Positions 56,466 to 64,000 of a stretch of 64,000 nt of DNA are shown one piece after another (positions within the stretch are counted from its first letter, which is position 1; the number at the start of each line of letters is the position of its first letter). The stretch lies in assembly GCA_021234155.1 (NCBI GenBank), contig JAJEKV010000017.1, positions 10,919,525 through 10,983,524 on the forward strand, written 5' to 3'. This stretch comes from Isoetes taiwanensis. Lineage: Eukaryota > Streptophyta > Lycopodiopsida > Isoetales > Isoetaceae. The notes beneath the pieces were generated by a model. It did no database searches. It was given only the letters and a program-made list of their open reading frames with translations, and had not been told where the DNA came from. Both the position numbers and the translations under genes were made by a program.

Positions 56466-56956
56466 TAAAACTCGTCTCTGTCGTGAACCTACATGAAAAC
56501 AAGAAAAATATGCAAAGAATACGAAGAAATATGAAAGAAATACGGCAAGATCGACAAAGAATCTGATATAAAATGAAGAAACAAGAATACAATAGCCCCA
56601 AAGCAAGCAGGAACACGAGAGAGATGCCTAGAAAGCTCAAGACTGGCGAACCAGAATGGTTTGACAAGAAGAAGGCACCTCTATATATATCTAGGCCAAT
56701 GGTCAGGATCGCGCCACTCCAATGGACGAGATCGTGCCAAGTCGCATATGTATATAGATTCTAGAACCTCTTGGAAATAGTCCTGCATATGAAAGTATAT
56801 AAGAAAATGTTTTTAACAAGTATTGGTAGCGCATTTGACTAAGGTGCATAATTTGCAGTTAAAGGGTTGTGAGTTCAGACCATTCCTTGTCAACCATCTT
56901 TTGTACATATATGTAAAATACTCGTATAGTACGAATACCCCTATGGTCATTACATC
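56466..56956. other. Intergenic; weak tRNA-like stretch
   Basis: No gene. Around 56,822-56,890 the words GGTAGCGCATTTGACT and GTGAGTTCAGACC recall a tRNA D-arm/anticodon stem and T-arm, but no cloverleaf can be closed. See rejected items. Confidence 0.3.
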
Positions 56957-59900
56957 CTACGATTGGACAATTTCTCGGAGCTGGAGACGGGGTACTTGAA
57001 CTTGGCTTATCCGAGTAACGTCGGTGAAACTCCATAATTTTATCAGAAGTATTAGTAAGATTCTCGATAGTAAGATTCTCGACAGGCTCTTAGATTCTGT
57101 CACTTGATGAGTAAGCTTCCCAATTGACAAAGTAATGTAATTGCTGATGCAAAAACTTGGAGTCCAAAATCTCTCGAACCTCTGACTCCTCATGGTCGTC
57201 AATTTTCACTGATGGTGGAGGTAGAGAAACGAGATGCGGGAAAGGATTAACTATGTTCCAATAGTGAAATATTATATACTGGATGGAGATGAACAACTAA
57301 AGGGCTTGAGCTCGAATGCCACATCGCTGATCTAGGTCGTGATCAGGTAAGGACCAAGGCGGCGATAGTCAAGCTTGTTGCAGGGACATGAGGTAGGGAG
57401 GTCCCTATGAAGAAGCCAGACAAGGTCAACAACATGAAATGTAGGAGCTTGATGCTAATGTAAATTGGCATAATGCCGATAGCGCTCCTGTGCCCATAGA
57501 AGATGGTGCTAAAGATCTGATTGAAAAGCCTGGAGTTTCTCAAATCGAGACTCGGCACTAGGATTGATAGAGTCGCCGCCAGCGACACTACGGGACCAAC
57601 AAGGATGCTGGCCAGAGTTTAGAAAGAATGGAATCTGGCCAGTGGAAGCATACGCTGAGTTATTATAGGGAAACTCAGCTAATGTAATATAATCAACCCA
57701 ATCGTCTTCCTGATAACTGATAAAGCACCTCAAATATTGTTCCATAGTCTAATTAATGTGTTTCACTTGCTCGTCTGGACGTCAATGAGTGGTCAGTATG
57801 CAATAACTCCAAAAGCTGCTTCCAAAAACATGTGACAAACTGGGGTCCACTGATAATATTGTCTGGCACTACGTGTGGCAAAGTCCTAGGCGCTTCATAG
57901 AATTTCCGGTCCAAAAAATGATTTTCCGGTTCACTGAAAATATAGCAGGATATACGGCCGATCAAAAAAACAGTATATAAGGATTTATCCGATTCATATT
58001 TATATGTGTAAGATTTTTTCCGGTTAAAACAAGAAGTTATAAGATTTTTTTTATAAGGGTAGTTTGTATATATTTTATTTCCTTATGGTTTATTTTATCT
58101 TATACCACCTATTCTTTATGGCAAATTAACCTAACCTACCTCTAATAATTATTATTGCTACCTAACCTTTAATAATTATTAATCACGAAAAAAAGGTGAA
58201 CGAAAAAGTCGGAAAGGCCAAGTTTTAAAAAAAAAAAATAAACACGATCAGAGATTCATTGGCGGACGCCAGACGGTTCGTTTATGCCGACCGTGAGACC
58301 TGGATTCGGCCGCCAAAATCGGATGCGGAGCGGAACTGTGAGAATTTTGGCGGCAAAATTCAGCATCGATCGATGGCCTTCGATTCAGTTCAGATTAGTT
58401 TTGATTCCAGTCATTACAGGCACATTTTCACAGGATTATGACTTGTTTATGTTAATTTTGTTGCAATTTAATATGAAAATCAATTGTTCTTTGTAGGCTA
58501 TAAATTTGTTTTAATATCCTTTTATTTTTGAGATTCGAAAGAAATTTTCCAAACCAAAATTTTATTACTAGGATAATAAAATGAGCCATCTTAGAGAAGC
58601 AATCAACAACGACCATGATGGCATCATGCCCCCGAGAGAGTGGAAGCTCCAGAATAAACTCTACGAAAATACTCTTTCAAGGTCCATCTAGAACAGGTAG
58701 TGGCTGAAGAAGACCATGAAGAAGATGTCTCGAAACCTTCGCTCGACAACAAATCACAGGATTGAAAAAAAGCTTTGACAGAGCGACGAAACCCAAGCCA
58801 CCAATCCAATACTCTGACTAAAAAGTTCAAGAAAGCTACTTCAAAATGTCCAGCCATAGGCGAGTCATGACAAGCCTGGAGAACCCGAAGTCGAGGAACA
58901 CCATCTGGAAGATACTGAAGTCCATCGCAGAACAGAAGTCCATCTCAAATCTCAAAATGATTATAGTCTGACCGCATTATGATGCTGAGCCAAGATGTGA
59001 AATTACATCTTGAGGCAGTAGATCGGATGGCAGAGATGTCTGAACATATTCCAACAAGGCTGTATCATGAGGCCTCTCGAATAAAGTGATGGCCATAAGC
59101 TGGAATTGATCAGGCCTTAAGATAACCTATGATTGCTGATCAAATGCAGGGATCACCTGGCTTGGGATCAAAGTAGGAGCATCGAGACAAGGCATCAGAC
59201 TTCGCTTGGAGAGGTCCAGGACAGTACTTAATCATGAAATCAATGCGGAAAATACTTGAGTATGCCACCGGGCCTTGCAACGATTGAGCACTCGAGCATA
59301 CGGAAAATATTCCAGATCTCGATGATCCGTATAGACCGTGACCTTATGAGGAGATCCTTCCGGAAAACGCCTTCACTCCTCGAAAGAATCAATTATAATT
59401 AACAACTCCTTGCCAGCAATTGGATAGTTAATTTCAGTAGCCTGGAACTTTTGCAAGTGATAGGTGATCGGATGTAGCTCATGGTCATCCCTCTCCAGTG
59501 ACAAGATACCGCCAAGAGCAAAATGAAAAGCATCTACTTCGACAATATATGGGCGTGAAGAATCTGCAGAGCAAGAACTGGTGCCGTGATAAAAGCATAT
59601 TTCATGGTAACGAAAGAAATTGCTGCTTCCACCCTCCATTTAGATGGCATATCTTTTGCCATGAGGCGTGTCAAAGGAAGGGCGATCTCCAAATTATCCC
59701 GAGTAAAACAACGATAGAACTTGACAAATTCAAGAAAATATTTAACATCTCAGATGAAAGAAGGTGTTTGCCACTCCAAAACAGTGCTGACCTTATGAGG
59801 ATCCATAGAGACTCCATGAGGAGTGATAAGAAAGCCAAGAAACCCCACAGTATCCTGATTGACCTGACACTTTTTGAGGCATATAACCCAATGTTCACAA

Positions 59901-60595
59901 AGCTTTTGGAGGACCTGTCGAGCATGCCTCTCATGCTCTTCAAGAGTCTTAGAATAAATAAGAATATCATCCAAATAGATGATAATAAAAATATCCAAGA
60001 ACTCCTGAAAGACATCGTTGGCCATATGCTAGAATTTTGTTGAAGTATTGGTAAGCCCAAAGGGCATAACTTTGTGCTCAAAATGACCATACCAAGTACA
60101 AATATTATCTTCCACTTATCACCCTCTCTGATCTGGATGAGAATGTAGGCACCCTGAAGATCAATCTTCGTAAAATAGCGCGCACTTTGGAGCCGTTCCA
60201 ATTACTCTGAAATTAGCGAAAGTGGATAGCGATTCGACACTATGATCTTATTGAGGCCACGATAATCAATGACGAGGCGCAGAGAATCACCCTCTTTTGA
60301 ACAAAGAATATGGGTGCTCTAGCAGGAGGCTGAGAATGTCGAATAAAGCCAATAGCTAGATTCTCCTCAATATAATCTCGCAAAACCATCAACTCAGTAG
60401 AAGGTAGACCATATATCGGACTATAAGGTGGCATTGTCTCAAGCTGCAAATCAATAGGACAATCATATGGACGATGCTCTGGGAGCTTCTGGCCTTGGCT
60501 TTGTCAGAAAGATCAAAGAAATTGCCATATTTATCTAGAAGCATTTGAGCAGATTTTCCCACTTTGAAAATGATATTCCAAAAAGATTTTCTCAT
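56957..60595 (-). mobile_element. Ty3/gypsy chromovirus remnant (RT-RH-IN-chromodomain)
   Basis: Minus-strand pol remnant in the order RT (about 60,560-59,680), RNase H (about 59,640-59,290), integrase zinc-binding and core (about 58,950-57,510) and chromodomain (about 57,250-56,960). LTRs, gag and protease are not found. The RT begins with HRPYDCPIDLQ and GPIYGL-like blocks and [16 protein letters not shown]. There are many frameshifts and one ~660-bp insertion in the integrase core, so the copy is dead and old. Confidence 0.85.
56957..60595 (-). pseudogene. Gypsy pol polyprotein, multiply frameshifted
   Basis: Blocks seen on the minus strand: [20 protein letters not shown] (RT block with first catalytic Asp, about 60,180); [20 protein letters not shown] (catalytic YLDD, about 59,990-59,930); [33 protein letters not shown] and PIAGKELLIIIDSFEEW (RNase H, 59,560-59,375); LQACHDSPMAGH and QSCDLL (zinc-binding H..H..C region, about 58,890-58,750); MVVVDCFSKMAHFI (integrase first Asp, about 58,620-58,575); QFVTCFWKQLLELL (about 57,840); QEDDWVDYITLAEFPYNNSA (57,720-57,650); and VREILDSKFLHQQLHYFVNW (chromodomain, about 57,185-57,125). 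Frames change repeatedly between blocks. Confidence 0.83.
57903..58567. other. ~660-bp insertion splitting the gypsy integrase core
   Basis: The integrase reads continuously to MAHFI at about 58,570 and resumes at about 57,900 with LPHVVPDN...GPQFV. The DNA in between is AT-rich and unrelated. On the plus strand, 58,259-58,441 has a GC-richer open stretch (ADARRFVYADRETWIRPPKS) without a recognised family. Similar ATTTTCCGG(T) words occur at the left edge, but I could not define terminal repeats or a target duplication. Confidence 0.5.
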
Positions 60596-60599
60596 CTAA

Positions 60600-62680
60600 A
60601 ATTCGGAATATCTAACTCCCATGATGCACCTTAGATACGTGTCCACTTTATGAAAGCTACAAATGTGTAGCCACAATTTTGAACTCTAGCATTAACATTG
60701 TTATTTAGCATTCATGATTCTTTTCGGGTGCTTTTCTTTAAGAAATAAGCTTGAAGCAAATGGCATCAGAAATATCTATTCTATTTGTTGTCATGACAAT
60801 CATAGTGCACTATCAAACATAGCATTAGCTACTCTATTATTGTATCTATGATTGGAGGAGATTACATGATAAGATGATGCTAATCTTAGTCTGATGTATT
60901 AGAGGAGCCAAAGCCATGCATTGGATGGTCAGATGGCACCCTAATGTCGTATCATGCCAACCAAATCACCTACTAACTCATATAACGCAGAGAAAACTTG
61001 ACCTCAACCGTTGGATGTGGAGAAATTCCTAATCTCATCCGTTCAATTAGCATATCTCAATAATATTCAATCAACCCACCTCTCCAAGGGTTTGCCCTTC
61101 CAGCAACCAAAAAAGTGGAGAAGGGGAAAGGGAAAAGTAAGATGGTATGAACATATTGATCTGATTAAGCTGCACTGATATAACCTGCGCTTGAAGCCAA
61201 ATGGTATAAAAAGATTTGTTAACATTAACAGATTAATTTTCAATTTTACAATGTGAAACAGCTAATAACTAACATAACAAACTGTTATGCGAAAAGCTGT
61301 TTAACAATTCTGTTATGTTAATATTTAACCTAAAAAATCACATGTGAAACCAATTTTAACAGATTTTGTAATGTTAGTAGTTGACATAACACGTGGTGTG
61401 AAAGCTCCATAAAAATAACCTTAATTTAGCATAACAAGAACTGGTTCTTAAATTTTAGTTTAATTTAACCTCGTAGTGTGTAGGTACTCTAAGTTGATAA
61501 AATATAAAAACAGAAAATGCTCCACCAATTTTTTCTTCGTTAAAGACTATTGAACTGACTTTCTAACTATGCTATAAGAAAATGCTTTAAGAAATTTAAA
61601 AGGTTAGCAGGAAAATTTATTCATTATCCTAATCCATAACTGAAAAGGCTCTGATAAAGGCAAAATTTAAGCAATGAACTTTGTTTCCATTATAAATGAA
61701 GAATTGAAGCAAATTTTCACTAATTAGACACAATGAATGCAAACTTGAATGCTTGATCTACAGTTCAAATAGAAAGCTGATCCATTCAAACAACTACTAC
61801 TTTTATATGAAATTTGATGTTTATTTTGTAGTTCAGAACTTAAACTATCTGATTTTTGTGACGAGGAAAATCCTTGCCATGGCCAACACCATGGATGATA
61901 CCTGATAGCATCTGCTATGTTCAAAGGTAGAATGTCGACCAAAGAAGTGGACGAATAGATGCTAAATGTGCAGGAACAAAAACTCTTCCTATTTCGTGGA
62001 ATAGATCCCTAATAGTATAAAATCCAGCATTTGCCTAAGGGCTTGAGGATGTCCTCGACATTTATTGAAAACTCGATCTCCATTCGAGTAATATTTAAGT
62101 GAGTGAGCAATACAACAAAGGTTGCCTTCCTTGGCATCACATCCAACCATTGAATGCTTGAATTGGAGGGCCAGATTTGATGCCACGTCAATAGGGGGGC
62201 CGAATAAGGAAGGTGTCCAGGATGGTCAAAGGATAACATTTTTTTGCTCTTCTGCTTGCCAGTCCTGTTTCTCTCTATGCGCTGCCCCAGATAACTATGG
62301 GAAAACTACCTGCTAATATCCAGGTATATATTAGCGATACTTGAAATAATTCAGTCACCGGCCCATGTGAGGAGGGCTTGCTCATTTAAGGACAACCCAA
62401 AAACTAAAAGGTCAAAGGCATAAGCCAAGTGAAGACGGACGGAATATGGACATCCACTTGTTTGTAACACAAACAATAAAGATGGAACAACGCGTTCAAT
62501 GTTATAAACTTCCCCGTTTTTTGTTTTGTATTTGGAATGCAATGGTGTGGAGTAAGATTTCGGTTGTGTATAGTATGGAAACCGTATATTTTAGGGGCTT
62601 TGAGCAGCTTGTTGCCATTTAGATGTTCTGTGCTGAACGGCCATTTAATGCTTGGAAAGAAACATAGAAGCAAATTAAGA
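60600..62680. other. Intergenic, mostly featureless
   Basis: No gene supported. At 61,196-61,400 an AT-rich patch is full of TAACATAAC and GTTATGTTA words, including a perfect hairpin CATAACA/TGTTATG (61,273-61,289), possibly a small MITE remnant. A short open minus-strand stretch at 61,724-61,942 has no family signal. Confidence 0.4.
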
Positions 62681-62689
62681 AGACTATAT

Positions 62690-63130
62690 GCTCCAATGGT
62701 CGCCTCAGCGGCAGCGGATCTGCCTCAGCGCCCTTGCCTCGGCGGCAGCGGATCTGTCTCAGCGCCTGGAGCGTGAAAAGAAATCTTGGGCCTGGAGCGG
62801 CATCGTGGAAACCTGCCTCAGCGGATTTAGGGCTTCTTATGCGGATTTGGGGTTTCTTATGCGGATTTGGGAGTTCTTAGCCAGGAGCAGCGCAGAGCAG
62901 AGCGGCGGAGAGCAGAGCAGAAGCAGGGGTAGGGAGCAAAAGCAGAAGCAGGGGCGACCTTAAGGTGCCAGGCGATGATAAAAATCAGAGCAGGAACAGG
63001 GGCGACCGTGAGGCTTCTTACAAAGCGTTGCAGAGCTTGTTGCAAAGCTTGTTGCGAAGCGTTGATGGATGCCATGTGATTGCTCTGCCGGTCTGCATGG
63101 TCTGCATGGTCTGAACGGCAAGCCATTTTT
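62690..63130. repeat. GC-rich short-repeat patch
   Basis: Abrupt rise in GC. It contains GCCTCAGCGGCAGCGGATCT-type words twice (62,702-62,765) and three exact-length 20-bp units at 62,821-62,880 (GCGGATTTRGGGYTTCTTAT). It also has AGCAGAGCGG/AGCAGAAGCAGGGG repeats (62,885-62,960), a duplicated AGAAGCAGGGGCGACC-like word, repeats of TTGTTGCAAAGC type, and TCTGCATGG repeats (63,090-63,113). No clear gene; possibly a recently expanded low-complexity region. Confidence 0.6.
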
Positions 63131-63451
63131 TTATGGAGACCTTAGGAAATGGCAAGCCATTTTTTCTCCAAAAAGATGCTGGCCGCTGATCTGGCATCGT
63201 ACCCAGGATATGCTCCAGATCCACGGCTGGGATTTAACCTCACAAATGAAACCGATAATACTTGTAATGTATTTACCCTCAATGAATTGTCATAAATTAT
63301 CGTCTTATGCCATGTAGTGAGTGACTAGAGAAATTTGGAGTTGATCGAGATTTACAAAGAGATGATTCAAAAACAGTTTTACAAATGAATGAAAAGAATA
63401 TATGGAAGAATAATCCGAGCAGCACCTCAGAGAATGTAGAGGCAGCTTTCC

Positions 63452-63471
63452 AACCCTAACCCTAACCCTAA
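63452..63471. repeat. Short interstitial telomere-type repeat (AACCCT)3
   Basis: Three units plus partial flanks, TTAGGG type on the minus strand. It lies about 23 bp past the receptor kinase stop codon, so within its likely 3' UTR. It is too short for a telomere and differs from the TTTAGGG unit of most plants. Confidence 0.8.
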
Positions 63472-63493
63472 GAAACAGCAAGCAAGCAGGAGA

Positions 63494-64000
63494 TCAAAGC
63501 AGCTTGGGCGAAAGTGGATCTCTGGAGTCAGAAGCAACCTCGTCGAGCTGATTGAGAACCTCTGCCATGTCTGGTCTGGAAGCGGGAGTGGCTGACACGC
63601 ATGTCATGGCGAGTTGCAATGTGTTGAGCATGTCGTCTTCTGACGGCGCCACCCCCTTCAAAAGCTCCACATCAAATACCTCTGATGTCCATTCCTCCTT
63701 CACCACTGAAGACACCCAATCTGGAAGATCGATGGCACCGCTGTCCGTTGTGATTGCCTCGCCAGGTGCCTTCCCCGTCAGCAACTCCAGCAACACGATC
63801 CCAAAACTATACACGTCGGATTTACTGGTGGCATTCTTTAGCTTCGTCAGCTCCGGCGCCCTGTATCCCTGTGCGCTTGCTGTTGCAATCACATTAGAGC
63901 TTGCTGCTGTGGTCATCAATCTTGCTAGCCCATAATCAGCAATTACGGCATTCAATGTTGAATCCAGTAAAATATTGCTGGATGTGAGGTTTCCGTGGAG
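63494..64000 (-). CDS. LRR receptor-like kinase, C-terminal kinase part (IMK2/IMK3-like), partial
   Basis: The minus-strand frame enters from the right window edge and stops at 63,494 (168 codons visible). It begins [14 protein letters not shown], the catalytic-loop position. The usual HRD is HGN and the usual DFG is DYG (ADYGLARLM), as in the atypical IMK2/IMK3/MRLK clade of plant LRR-RLKs. The rest shows [20 protein letters not shown] and [17 protein letters not shown], then [31 protein letters not shown] and the final [12 protein letters not shown] block, all in normal kinase order and uninterrupted. With HGN it may be a pseudokinase or weakly active. Extracellular LRRs and the transmembrane helix lie beyond the window. 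The gene looks intact as far as it is seen. Confidence 0.9.
   Translation of the reverse strand, partial: LHGNLTSSNILLDSTLNAVIADYGLARLMTTAASSNVIATASAQGYRAPELTKLKNATSKSDVYSFGIVLLELLTGKAPGEAITTDSGAIDLPDWVSSVVKEEWTSEVFDVELLKGVAPSEDDMLNTLQLAMTCVSATPASRPDMAEVLNQLDEVASDSRDPLSPKLL

Noticed and set aside
56822-56890. Possible tRNA gene (GGTAGCGCATTTGACT ... GTGAGTTCAGACC)
   Set aside because: A stem TTTGACT/AGTTAAA with a 16-nt loop and a T-arm-like word are present, but no acceptor stem or complete D-arm can be formed. At most it is a tRNA-derived relic.
58259-58496. Small plus-strand gene in the gypsy insertion
   Set aside because: Two overlapping open frames of 60-70 codons without family signal in an AT-rich insert; more likely a fragment than a gene.
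63452-63471. Chromosome end
   Set aside because: Only three repeat units, with a gene continuing beyond them.

Overview
This is a nuclear window from a land plant. The evidence is a complete eight-exon gene for the chloroplast photosystem II assembly factor HCF136, the 3' end of a plant LRR receptor-like kinase, long AT-rich introns, and dense plant-type retrotransposons (L1, a second EN-RT LINE family, Ty1/copia, chromodomain Ty3/gypsy, hAT). The LINE and gypsy types would suit a non-flowering vascular plant such as a fern or lycophyte, but this was not established.

Layout. (1) 1-26,794: a tandem array of about 1.13-1.17 kb units. Each unit carries, on the minus strand, a dead copy of a gene for a trihelix-like DNA-binding protein. 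The array is interrupted by a nearly full-length LINE (1,749-7,414), by a mosaic plus 5'-truncated LINE (19,457-24,262), by a captured fragment (24,691-25,118) and by a small SINE-like insertion (18,976-19,101). Two stretches (14,400-15,650 and 22,850-23,330) are finely interleaved mixtures that look like consensus blending. (2) 26,795-28,612: a minus-strand gene for a coiled-coil protein with a RING-like Cys/His cluster, frameshifted near its 3' end. (3) 28,613-33,110: a 551-bp inverted-repeat element between direct repeats, a 5'-truncated L1 with a 30-nt poly(A), and a pair of related hairpins. (4) 33,118-37,490: two long direct repeats, one containing a hAT element whose empty site survives in the other copy; between them lie gene-like fragments of unknown identity. 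(5) 37,809-48,504: HCF136 on the minus strand, with copia debris in its 4.5-kb intron and a 97-bp tandem duplication over one splice acceptor. (6) 48,660-50,510: a Helitron-like 3' terminus and a pseudogene mosaic of kinesin and plant synaptotagmin pieces. (7) 51,160-56,465: a duplicated segment, one copy of which received a LINE (52,368-54,565) and a second insertion, then another decayed LINE RT. (8) 56,957-60,595: a decayed chromovirus (Ty3/gypsy). (9) 60,600-63,450: mostly featureless DNA with a GC-rich short-repeat patch. (10) 63,494-64,000: the kinase domain end of an IMK2/IMK3-like LRR-RLK.

Only HCF136 and the receptor kinase are confidently functional. The RING-like gene is uncertain. 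The most unusual items are the amplification of an already dead gene into an array, a covarying stem-loop at the 3' end of the LINE family, and two insertions (hAT and LINE) whose empty sites are preserved in paralogous DNA in the same window.
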